DNA of 33,857 nt. It comes from Brachionus plicatilis. Taxonomy: Eukaryota > Rotifera > Eurotatoria > Ploima > Brachionidae. Under the pieces are notes generated by a model. That model ran no database searches. It saw only the letters and a program-made list of their open reading frames with translations, and was not told where the DNA came from. Shown here piece after piece: positions 23,671-33,540 of the stretch (position 1 is its first letter; every line of letters starts with the position of its first letter). A program made the position numbers and the translations under genes. The DNA is taken from the NCBI GenBank assembly GCA_010279815.1, contig QEOQ01000331.1:1-33857 (forward strand), read 5' to 3'.

Positions 23671-24033
23671 TGCTACGATAATTTAATTTAACGTAAATTC
23701 TGGTAATTTTTTGTAAATTAACCAAAATTTATACAACAATTTCCGAACTGTAAAATTACGTTATTTACGTAAAAATTTCTTGAGAATTTTTTAGATTTGA
23801 TAGAATTCTTTATTTTTTTTATTTTCTCTTTTAATTAATAAATATTTGATAGTATCTTCATTATTTTCATTAATTAATTTATTTATTCAAGCAGCAATTT
23901 AAAAAAAAGTAAAACATTCTCAACATCCGATTTTTTGTCGATTTCGTAATTGATAAATTACTAAAATTCACCAAATTTTATTGAACAGTTCTGTAAAATT
24001 AAGTAAAATTCAGCTGTCGTAGCAGTACTGTAA
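23671..24033. repeat. Probable old Tc1/mariner-type MITE, degraded
   Basis: The right end, read inward on the minus strand, is TA then CAGTACTGCTACGACAG. The left end contains gtgctacgataa, so the sub-terminal gctacga is inverted at both ends. The interior carries acgtaaatt and taaaattacg motifs like those of the cleaner element at 24263-24387. Boundaries on the left are uncertain. Confidence 0.4.
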
Positions 24034-24262
24034 TCAAAATCTAAATTATAATAAAATCATCAAAATTAAAATTTTCAACAAAAAAATATTTAATGATATT
24101 TTGCGTTAGTTTTTGTTTCCGTTAGAGTAAATTTGGGGAAATTCAAATAACGTAATAAGATTATTTTCCCCTTATTAAATATTGCTTTAAGAAGGTAGAA
24201 TATTCTTCAATTTACATTTAATCTTTATAATTTACATAATATTAAAAAAAAATTAATTCATT

Positions 24263-24387
24263 TACAGAAGTGATTTGATATTTGTGTTTTTACGTAAATT
24301 AACGTAAATTTACTTAAGTAAAATTTGGTAAAATTACTAAAATTACTAAAATTTACGTAAAAAAACAAATATCAAATCACTACTGTA
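24263..24387. mobile_element. Short MITE with TA-flanked CAG...CTG terminal inverted repeats
   Basis: The ends are CAGAAGTGATTTGATATTTG (left) and, read inward on the other strand, CAGTAGTGATTTGATATTTG (right), each next to TA. The match continues through about 40 bp into tacgtaaatt. The element is about 120 bp and nearly palindromic. CAG termini with a TA target duplication are typical of Tc1/mariner-derived MITEs. It has no coding capacity. Confidence 0.75.
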
Positions 24388-25027
24388 TATTCAAAAATAT
24401 CTTAAATCTTAAATATTTAATTAATAAAAATTGAATCAAAGAAGTTTTATAATAATTTAAAAAAGGTAATATTTAAAAATTATTAAGTCCTGAGGTTTTC
24501 ATAAAATATCTGTGTAATTTATTATTTTATTTATTTTTTTTTTATTGATATTTGAATTTTTATTTTTAGGATAGGTCTTTGGTCATTTTCCATCTTTTTT
24601 ATAATTTTTATTTAGCACTAAGATTAATTAAGGCTTGTGTAAAGACAAAAGCAAAAAATAGTATGACAATTTCTTTTAAAAATTAAGCTCAAATAAATTT
24701 CTTTAAATATCGTTTTTGGTAAAGCAAACTGTTCATTTAAATTCACAAATGCAGCTTTCATCTATTAACTTTCAATTGAAACGAACTTCACAATCCCGGA
24801 TTTCAGGGATATAAAGATCACTAAAAATTTAAAATTCAGTATAAAATACAACTATACAAATCAAATTTGTTTTATTTTTAACATTTCTTAATGAAAATAG
24901 ACTTTATTTTTTGACAAATTGCATCAAATTTTATTTTTCTAAAATAATTAATTTTTTATTTAATTAATTTGTTTAAAAAGTCAAGTTTGAAAAGCCTAAA
25001 ATTACTCAAAATTAAAACTTATTTAAA
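24388..25027. other. Intergenic DNA downstream of COX11
   Basis: AT-rich with no gene seen. AATAAA on the minus strand at 24955-24960, 68 nt past the COX11 stop, is a candidate poly(A) signal for the end of the SDR-ADAT1-COX11 cluster. Confidence 0.45.
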
Positions 25028-25849
25028 TTAAACTTTCTGTTGAACTAATTTTTGTAAATTTTGAATATCGTCAGCTCCTTTTGATTCAAAGAATGTATAT
25101 GACAAACAAATATTATCCACATATTCTAATTTAGGATCTTCTGTGTATTGTTCATCAATGTAAAAAAAGACTGGCATATCGACCTCTTCATTTGGATCAA
25201 GACGTTGTTCTTCAAAGCAAAAACATTGAATTTTATTAAAATACAATCCAGCATCAAATGGTAAAATTGAGTAAGTTGCAATTCCAATTATTGAGCGATT
25301 TGTCATATTTTTAGCTTTGAAAAATGCCAATGCGGTTTCACCAGGTGCAACTGTGATTTCTTCTTGGCAAGGCTCGAACTTCCATAACAAATCTGCCGAT
25401 GTCGAAGCCACAAATTTAACTGTAACTAATCTGTTTTCTACCTTCTTTAACGAGCTCAACTTTTTTTTCAATTCCTCAATGCCCATTTCCCTAAATTCAG
25501 TATTGATATCAATACCTTGACTCTCACAAAATATTTTGAATAGAGGAACGGCCGCATATGAAGCGCCAATCATAAACACAAAACCACTCAAAATGTACCA
25601 CAAGCTATTTTTGGATGATTGGTCTGGCTTTTGCTGGAAATTTCTTAAATCTAATTTAGCCACATAATTTGAAGTTGAGATTCGATTAATCAATTTTTTT
25701 TCTGCTGACAAATTGGAATTGGTAGTTGACAAAAGTATTTTTTTGTTATTTAAAAATGAAGAAAAACTTTCTGTTTTGAAAAATTTTTTTGCCTCTTTTG
25801 TTTGACTAAAGGCAAGCCTCGGCTTCACAATTTTAGTCAACAAATTCAT
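25028..25849 (-). CDS. COX11: COX11, copper chaperone for cytochrome c oxidase (273 aa, single exon)
   Basis: COX11 sits in the inner mitochondrial membrane with its copper domain in the intermembrane space and delivers copper to the CuB site of cytochrome c oxidase subunit 1. Residues 1 to about 80 are a basic, Ser/Asn-rich mitochondrial targeting region. A single membrane helix follows (WYILSGFVFMIGASYAAVPL, 84-103), then the copper ligand C108 and the CFC motif C209/C211 in YFNKIQCFCFEEQRL. Further signatures are PGETALAFFKAKN and DMPVFFYID. Length agrees with animal COX11 (about 275). It is the only intronless gene here. The ATG at 25849 is the first in frame and is preceded by TTATCAG|A, an acceptor-like site. 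It lies 101 bp from the ADAT1 stop. Confidence 0.97.
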   Translation of the reverse strand: MNLLTKIVKPRLAFSQTKEAKKFFKTESFSSFLNNKKILLSTTNSNLSAEKKLINRISTSNYVAKLDLRNFQQKPDQSSKNSLWYILSGFVFMIGASYAAVPLFKIFCESQGIDINTEFREMGIEELKKKLSSLKKVENRLVTVKFVASTSADLLWKFEPCQEEITVAPGETALAFFKAKNMTNRSIIGIATYSILPFDAGLYFNKIQCFCFEEQRLDPNEEVDMPVFFYIDEQYTEDPKLEYVDNICLSYTFFESKGADDIQNLQKLVQQKV

Positions 25850-25850
25850 T

Positions 25851-25875
25851 CTGATAACAATAAAAATGATAAAAA
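25851..25875 (-). promoter_or_regulatory. Splice-acceptor-like sequence directly before the COX11 start
   Basis: The minus strand reads TTTTTATTGTTATCAG, then A, then the COX11 ATG. With the 101-bp gap to ADAT1 this fits a trans-splice acceptor of a downstream operon gene. An ordinary 5' UTR intron is the alternative, though its 5' end would have to lie within ADAT1. Confidence 0.35.
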
Positions 25876-25949
25876 TATAAAAAAGATTATTTAAATTAAA
25901 TCATATGAGCGGCAATTATTCCGCACTTTAAAATTTTAAAATGTTTTGA

Positions 25950-25955
25950 TTTATT
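25950..25955 (-). terminator. Poly(A) signal overlapping the ADAT1 stop codon
   Basis: The stop region reads TTAAAATAAATC on the minus strand, so AATAAA overlaps the TAA stop. A small GCGG/CCGC hairpin (about 25910-25925) follows before the COX11 leader. A poly(A) signal this close to the next gene is what operon-type 3' processing needs. Confidence 0.4.
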
Positions 25956-28900
25956 TTAAGACAAATTTATAATATTTTTCTTGATTTGTTCTAATCCAAT
26001 CTGAATAAATTTTAAAAAATTCCTCTTTTGCTTCATTGTATTCACAAGCGATTTGTTTGGCCTCGGAATAACATTTTCTAATAAAGCTTTCTGAGTTTAA
26101 TTTGCTAAAGATTTTTTCGAATCTTGAGTAAAAATAATATTTGCATATTGGAGGAAAGTTGGAATTTTTTTTCAAATTTTTGACCGATGCACCTTGCAGG
26201 AAGCCTTTGACCAAAACAAACAGCGGCTTTTCAATTAAACCATAAGACCAGCATACCGCTTGAAAGATTTGATTAAAATAAAATATCCAAATATAAGTTT
26301 ATTATTAAAAATTACAATTAGGACATGCTTTTAAATCAGAATTCACTTCAGAATCAGCATATTCCGGCAATTTGACTAATTTTGACTCTTTGAAGTATAA
26401 ATTTGATTGTCCTATCACCGGAATCGTCAATTTATAATCAGAGTTTTTACACTTGAAGGCTTTTGATCGATTAATCAAAGCTCTTTCAATACATTCATTA
26501 CTAAATGGACATCTAAAAAAATATTTAGCTAAAGGACAGAACTAATCCTGAATTGAAATTTTCAAAATGTGGTTTTTATAAAATCAACATCATAGAATAA
26601 GATAAGACCAAAAAATATATTGCTTTACAATTTTTTTAAAACCGGCCGACCAACCCTAGCTCTAGAACATTCTGTTTGCTCCAGAGCTGCCATAGAACAT
26701 AGCTGTATACTTTGTTTAGAAGCGTATTTAAGAAATTAATAAAAAATTGTATATTTAGTTCAGAATGTAATTTTTTTGTTATGTTTTTTTGAATATAAAA
26801 ATTTTGACAAAAATTTACCAATTTTTACATTTTCTACCCAAAAATAAATATTTTTTACGAAATTTTAAGGATTAAATTAGGTTTTATTTAATTCTTTTTC
26901 AGTATAATTTGGTAAGAAAAAAATTGATTTTTGAATTTTAGGATTTTACGTGAAAAATCGTAAAATTTGGTCAAATTCTGGCACTAAATCACCACTGTAG
27001 GAGCAGAATTTTCAAAAGCTAAAAATATAATGGCCAGTTTTTGATCTTTACTTATTTTATAATATTGACTTTTTAAAAAATTCATCTTAGAAAATTCAAT
27101 TCAGAAGATGCCTAATATTAAATATAATCTATTTACTTTCCGATTACTATTGCGCTGAGGTAAATTGGTTTAGCCAATAAATTACTCAACAAGGATCCTT
27201 GAATTCCAAGTATTAACCATTTGGCAATTTTGTCAGAGCATGACATTGATATTGTTGGATCGCCTCGTCCTGGTTTTGTCCTCACAACCCCAGTTGTGTG
27301 ATAAGACACACCTTTTTCTTTCGTATCTTGAATTAAACCATTGGGTACACATTTCGCACCAGTTCTATGAATATCCTCTTCATCATCCTCCGTTTTGATT
27401 CTCTTTACACTATTAGTATCTTCTTCTAATCTTCTTTTTTCACCAGAGGACTTAGGAATTATTGAAGCATCACCACCTAATTTATTTTAATTGTTACGAT
27501 ATCTGTTTAAATTCTTAAATTAAAAGATACTCGCAAGGTGTATGAGATGTAAATAGAATAAATTTCGTTCCGTCTTTAACAGAAAATTTTCTATCGTTAA
27601 GAATAAATATTTCACTTTGATAATTTTCCGACTTTGTTACTTGGTGCATTTCGTTATAAACATATCTGAATTAATTTAATTGATTATTTTTACAAAAATT
27701 TGATTTTTACTAGAACCTTAAAAAGCATCGTCTAGCTAAAATTTCCGCATGAGAATCATGTACAAAACTGCCTTATTCAATAAAAAATTAATTATAAATA
27801 ATTTTAAAAAAAGAAAAAATATTTACCATCAAGAGGAAGTTGTTTTTCGGATAAACATTTTGAACCAGTAGCAATTGATAATACTCTAAAATTTTTGCTA
27901 TCTAGAAATATCAGAAAAAATTGTTATATAAGTGACAATGAATACTTTTTATTTTTTTCAAAATTTTGATTTAATATGGATTAAATAAAGATTTAAATTT
28001 TAGCAATATTTTTATTATTACTTAATATTTTAAGGAAATCTTCAGCCAACTCAGAATGGATCTAAATCGTTCTTTTCAGACTAGCGATTGAAAGATAAAA
28101 AATGAAGATAAAAAAATATATGATTACATCAAAGCACAAGAATGAATAAGAAATAATAATTTGATAAAATGAGTTTAACTTTTACATTGACATAAAAAGT
28201 AATAATAAAGAAATTAGATTACTATTTTATCTTTTTGTGCCAAGTTTTTTAGAAGCTTGTAGAATAAATATCTCTTAATAATTTTATAATCGGAAAAAAA
28301 GCTTATAAAGTTTATTTTTTTTTATTAATTAAAAATTAAGATTTAGATATAGAAATTTAGACATAGAATTTTGACTGCTAATTTTAAGCATTTACTAGTT
28401 CGATCACTTGAACCCAAGCTGAATTTGAGATAATTTCAGATCAATTGTATTTCTTTGGTTCGTTTTAAAAAAAATGCTCAAATACGATTTGGAATTTAAT
28501 TTAAATTTAAATAAATAAATTAAGAATAATCTAGTATTAAGTCATTTAAAGATTTATAAAGATCGCCTATTTTTTTGGTAAAAATAGCACTCAATTTTGA
28601 GACAAACTAGACAAAATATTAGTCTGACAATCAAGGCTATTTTCACAGATTTTAAGACCAAGATCTATGTCCAGCAATGCATTTATTTTAAATAAATCAT
28701 TCAAATTCTTATTTACGTTAACTAAATACAATCTAAATTTGATCTAATCTAGTTTAAAAAAAAGGGTGTAAATTTATTTTTATATGGTTGCAACAAAAAT
28801 CCTCTCAACCTAGAGAGATTAGCACATTTTAAAGCAACAATAAATTTTCTTTTGTTTATTTGATCCATGTTCTTAATTAGAAAAAATAATTTAATAAATT

Positions 28901-29756
28901 TCTATAAAAATAAATTATTTCTGAATTACGGCATAAATTTATAAAAAATTAAAAAAAATCGAAAACATGTTAAATTTATTCTGAGTGATGTACTCAAACT
29001 AATAAATATTGTTGCTGTAATTTGTAGATGTGGAATATTAGAGCATTGAAAAAAAAGCCTCGGGAAAATTTTTAAAATCTGGTCGAATGATAATATTTTG
29101 TCAATAGTATAAAATTAAATTTGGAAAGCTTTGTTAATTACTTAATATTTAGAATCAACGAAACCGAATATTCTTTGAAATAACAAGAAAAAGAAGAAAA
29201 TGAAAATTTTTAAAATAAATATAGAGAATTTAAATTTCCAGCAAAAACTCGACACTCCCAAAAAGATAAGATCAATGAGAGTATACTAAATACTACTACT
29301 ATTAGTTATACGTATAGACCCGATTAAAGCGACTAAATTACTTAGAATATTAGTCATGTAATTGTTCGATTACTGAATTTATATTCATAAACTTTTTTTT
29401 ATTTATTTGTTTATTTATCTTTAAAATGCTATTAATGTAATTTATAAGTGAAGTTTTGCCTTAAATCTAGAAAGTAGTGAATTTTAAATTAGAAGCGAAA
29501 AATATCCTCTTATTTTCAAGTTTTAGAAAAAAATAATCAAAAACCATCTTCTAAATATCTAGTCGAAAAGATGAGTTATTTTTGTAAAAGAATTTAAAAT
29601 AAATTTCAATAATACTCGGTTATTTAAAAAAAAATTACCTAATGTAGCTAAAATTGCCGCCAAATTAGTCCATTCACTATTTGTTGGTTTGCTTTTGACC
29701 AAAATATTTTTGTCATAAAAATCATAACAAATTTTGGCTATTTCATTAAAATCCAT
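25951..29756 (-). CDS. ADAT1: ADAT1, tRNA-specific adenosine deaminase 1 (complete, 407 aa, 7 exons)
   Basis: ADAT1 deaminates A37, next to the anticodon of eukaryotic tRNA-Ala, to inosine. Exons: 29639-29756, 27827-27901, 27717-27771, 27535-27665, 27137-27476, 26316-26512, 25951-26258; all join in frame. Exon 1 carries [13 protein letters not shown] and EWTNLAAIL. The deaminase core has SHAE (71-74, zinc His72 and catalytic Glu74), HTPCGDASIIP (124-134, zinc Cys127) and [11 protein letters not shown] (203-213, zinc Cys206), plus [14 protein letters not shown] and [21 protein letters not shown] basic patch, KRR with VKRIK, at 140-154 may be a nuclear signal. The C-terminal helical part is shorter than in human ADAT1 (502 aa). 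Intron 4 has a GC donor that splits the Cys127 codon (T|GT). Intron 1 is long (27902-29638) with nothing recognised in it. The in-frame frame upstream of M1 has no support, and AAAAAAG precedes the ATG. It lies 200 bp after the SDR gene. Confidence 0.94.
26638..26720. other. G+C-richer patch of unknown nature in ADAT1 intron 5
   Basis: A stretch with accggccgaccaaccctagc and gctccagagctgccatagaa stands out from the AT-rich intron 26513-27136. It has no convincing reading frame. It may be part of an inserted repeat. Confidence 0.3.
26880..26999. repeat. MITE remnant in ADAT1 intron 5
   Basis: The right end, read inward on the minus strand, is TA then CAGTGGTGATTTAGTGCC, close to the ends of the element at 24263-24387. 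The interior has ttttacg and taaaatttgg motifs in common with it. No clear left terminal repeat was found, so the copy is truncated or badly decayed. Its presence explains why this intron (624 bp) is ten times longer than most of its neighbours. Confidence 0.5.
27902..29638 (-). other. ADAT1 intron 1 (1737 bp), nothing recognised inside
   Basis: Starts GTAATT and ends TATTTCTAG on the minus strand, phase 1. AT-rich throughout, with no open frame of note and no clear transposon. Confidence 0.65.
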
Positions 29757-29956
29757 CTTTTTTAAATAGAAATTTTGATTAATATTACAGATTTCATTGA
29801 GTAAACGGAGTTTTAAGTCCATCAATTTTTTGTTAATATTCAAATATAAATCACAATTTATTTTCTTTATATAAAAAAAATCAATCAACATTTTTAGATC
29901 CTTAGGGATCATGCAAACAACAATAAATTATTATTAGATGTTTCTTAGAAAATAAC

Positions 29957-31189
29957 TTAAAAAGTATTCAAATTAACTTCCAAATTAGGTCTAGATGGTT
30001 GCAACACAAAATTGGCAATTAACATGAAGGCTTTGGAAGGCAAAATACTTTTGAGAACCGAAAGCAAATACAAAACTCGTGGTATACAAACATTCTTTTG
30101 GTTAACCAAAATAGCGTGCATAATTCTCTTGGCCACAAATTGAGGTGGCAATGGAGTAGTCAAGTAATTGAATCTTTTAAAATTAGAAAATTAATTTAAT
30201 TTTTTAATTTATTCAGCTAATTAACGAGCTTACAAATGGCGTGATTTAGCATAAAGAGTTGTATTGATTGAGGCAGGATATACTAGTGTAGTACAAATAC
30301 CATCATAACCAGCTAGGGTCAGTTCATGGTCCAGTGACTCCATCATTCCAACCAGAGCAAATTTTGATGTACAGTTATCAGACATGTGGCAAAAGCCGAA
30401 TAGTCCCGCACTGCTGGCTACACTCACAATATGACCATGGTTTCGGCTTAACATTGATGGCAAAAATTCTCTCAAAAACCAGTAACTAGCAAAAATGTTA
30501 ACTCTCATTGTCGAGATAAATTCATCTTCTTTACATTCCATAAACGAGCGAAAAGCTTGAATACCTGCATTGTTAATTATTATGGTTACCTCGCCAACAT
30601 CTCTTCTGATACATTCACAAACTTCTCTGATCTCTTCCCTGCTTCTAGACAGAATAACTTGTAATTTATTAAATTCTTATTAAAAGCGGCTAAATAGCTA
30701 CTTTAAATCACAATGATACGCATTAATTCTTTTACTGTTTAGACCGGTTGTTTTGACCAATTCGACAGTCTTGCTGTTTTCAGTGTCCTGAATGTCTATT
30801 AGAACCAAAATTGAGCCTCGTTTGGCAAATTCGATCGCCAATGCACGCCCTGAATCAAAACTTGTTTAATTAATAAAAAAAAATGTTTCATTTTAAGTAC
30901 CAAGTCCTTTTCCAGAACCGGTGATTAAGACGATTTCGTTTCGAACATATTTTTCAGTTGGTGAAAATATGAAATAGAACACAGTCCAGAACATTACTTT
31001 CAAAAATTCCAAAATAAGAAATATGAGCTCAACAAAAAAAGAAATTCCCATATGAACCATAGACATTTTGTTGTCTGCGGCTATTCCGTTTTTTAATGCT
31101 GACTTTAGCTGAATAATGAATTTATTTGAAATTTTTCGTTTTTTCGAATTTTTTATTATTTTAATTGTTTTATGTAAGTCAGAGAACAT
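29957..31189 (-). CDS. SDR16C-like membrane short-chain dehydrogenase/reductase, catalytic Tyr replaced (354 aa, 4 exons)
   Basis: Relatives (RDH10, SDR16C5, HSD17B11, DHRS3) oxidise or reduce retinoids or sterols at the ER or lipid droplets with NAD(P). Exons: 30901-31189, 30702-30849, 30234-30644, 29957-30173, GT-AG and in frame. A membrane anchor lies at about 49-76, then the cofactor loop TGSGKGLG (90-97), NNAG (170-173), the catalytic-serine stretch SVASSAG (Ser223), the NCTSK motif (236-240) and the family tail PPQFVAKRI with IPRVLYLLSVLKSILPSKA. The active-site motif should be YxxxK (usually Y-C-A/T-S-K); here the Tyr is Asn236 (codon AAC) while Lys240 and Ser223 are kept. The enzyme may be inactive, altered, or this may be one base error. 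Length is somewhat above the usual 300-340 because of a longer N-terminus. It heads the minus-strand cluster with ADAT1 and COX11. Confidence 0.9.
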
Positions 31190-33540
31190 TAAATAAATTA
31201 ATTTTCAAAATAATATGTTAAAATAAAAGTAACAAAAACTCAAATAAGAAATTTCAGTTTTTTTTTTATTAAACAACAGATAAAATATTTTTTTAATTTA
31301 ATTTTTGATAATTTTTATTTGTCTTGGCTACGTGCAGTAATCATACTGGAGTATTAAATTATTTATACTTCTTCCATTCAGAAAATAAGAAATTTAATCT
31401 GATATTTATTTTGGTTTAATTAAATTTAAAGTCTTTTTCCTATCGGTTTAAGATAATTTTTCCAAATAAATAAAGTAAACATTATGAAAACTAAACAAAT
31501 ATCATTTTCGAAAATTATCTTTTATAAATTGATAATTTTCAAATCTTTAAAGTTATATATCTTTAAAAAAACATAAAAATTAGCAACAACAGGCAAGTGC
31601 ATGTAATTTTTTTTTATTTTTCCAATACTAAAGAACCTTATAAATAAAAAATAAGATGATAAAATATAAAAAATAAGCTAAAATAATGCAACTTACAACT
31701 TTTTGACTTAACTTTTTTAAACTTCCAAATTAATAAAATTCTTTTCGTAAAAAGGAAATTAATTAATTTATTTGAATTATATTTTTTCAAACCTTTTAAA
31801 GAATATTTCAGCTGAAAAAACAAAAATTTCTTTAATTAAAATAAATCTTAATCATAACAAGCAATATATAAAAAAATTCAACTTCAAAATATGCAAAAAT
31901 GTTTGATATAATAAAAAATCTTTAGATTCATAACAACAAGCAATTTAAAACTCTTATTATTAAGGAATAAAACAATTTTTAATTTTTTTAATTTTATTTA
32001 TTTTTTATCTTAATTTTTTATGCGTAAATTTTTTTTAAATATCAATGACTTATTTTTTTATTTTTAATTTTAATTTAATAAAGCAAGAGGACCAAGAAGA
32101 GGGCGTTATAGAATTCAGGATAATCCTGGGATTGTCGCAAATCAATTTTTTCAATTTATAAATAAAAATATACAGCTATACATTAAGACTAATATTTTTT
32201 ATTTTCCATTTTACTGACTTTGTTATTTTGGAAATCGTCATTAAAAATAAGTTAATTTTAGAAATTGTATAATTTTATTGATGCTTAGACAGATTATTGT
32301 ATTGAAAAAAAACATATATTTAAGTTCCTTTCAAGTATTTTCCATAATAATATGTCTTATTTCATGTGAACAGGACTCTCAATAAAATTAAAGCTAATTA
32401 TTTAAGTCAATTTTTTATATGTCAAATATTTTATAAATCAATTATTGTTTGATTAAAAAAAAATTGTAATTAAATATTTTTTAAAATCCTCATCCCGAAA
32501 ATTTTAGATATTATTTTAATTTAATTCTTTAAAATAGCTTTACGTGAATGTTTAAACTTGGTTTTAATTAAATTATTAATATCGCATGTTTAACCGATTC
32601 GAAAAAACTATAAAGTTTATTTGAATTTTTTAATTGACAGTAAATCCTACATGGAGCGCTAGTTGCTACCTTTTTCTTTAATTAACATGCAATTTCAAAA
32701 GAATCAATCGGATTAAAATATTAGCTCACTTAAAGTTTGTTTTTCTGTTGCATTGAATCGGTCGTTCAGTTTTATTGATTTTAGGATCTGAATTCAGTCA
32801 GAATATAGAACTTAATCGTGCCATGACAAATAGTCTGTTAATTTATAGAAATTTAGTATAAAAGAAAGAGTAAATTTGTTTTTAATCAGTTAAACTTATT
32901 TTATTTTTTTTTAATGGTCAAATCAAATTTTATATGGTATTTTGTATTAAATATAGATTTTTTATCGTCAAATCCTTATAAATTAAGTTTAATGGCACTA
33001 GGAAAACTCACGGTGGATTTAGTAAAGTTTAAAATATCCGTAGATTTTCTAGTGTTATAAATCTTATTTTATAAATCTTCATCGATGATTAGCAAACAAT
33101 GTATTTATACATGGAAATATTTTCAATTAAAATTTTTAAAATATTTGATTTTTTTCAATTTTATTTTGATAAACAATTAATTAATAAATCAAACATATTT
33201 TAAAATAAAAAACTAATCGATAAAATATTTCTTAAACAAAAAATATTGTATGATCTGTATTCTGAAATTTTGTTAAATCACGAGAGAAAATAATTTTAAT
33301 ATTAGTTTTTCTAGCTAAAGCAGTTTAACAATTCATTGATTCAAACCATTATATTTTTTATCAAAATTTTTACATAAATTAAAAAAAATAAGGATTTGAT
33401 AACATTTCTTAATGATAAATTTAAAATAATCTTTCATATTTCAATTTTTATAATGATAATAATAAAAATAATAAGAAACAAAACATCAAAATTTTTAATT
33501 AATAAAAAAAAAAAAATATTCATAAAATTATAAGGAAAAA
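31190..33540. other. Divergent intergenic region, nothing recognised
   Basis: About 2.35 kb between the SDR gene (minus) and the start of the right-edge gene (plus); it should hold both promoters. Very AT-rich. A slightly richer patch at about 32085-32140 (caagaggaccaagaagaggg) has no coding signal that I can defend. Confidence 0.5.

Noticed and set aside
26636..26821. 61-residue minus-strand open frame
   Set aside because: It lies in ADAT1 intron 5 over the G+C-rich patch and AT-rich flank. No family resemblance and no splice support.
29757..29912. A longer ADAT1 N-terminus using the in-frame upstream frame to 29912
   Set aside because: The extra 52 residues are Lys/Asn/Ile-rich with no homology. 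ADAT1 proteins start shortly before the EIA-C-Y motif, and an AG acceptor-like site directly precedes the chosen ATG.
31638..31823. 61-residue minus-strand open frame upstream of the SDR gene
   Set aside because: Translation is Phe/Leu/Lys/Ser low complexity with no homology; expected by chance in AT-rich DNA.
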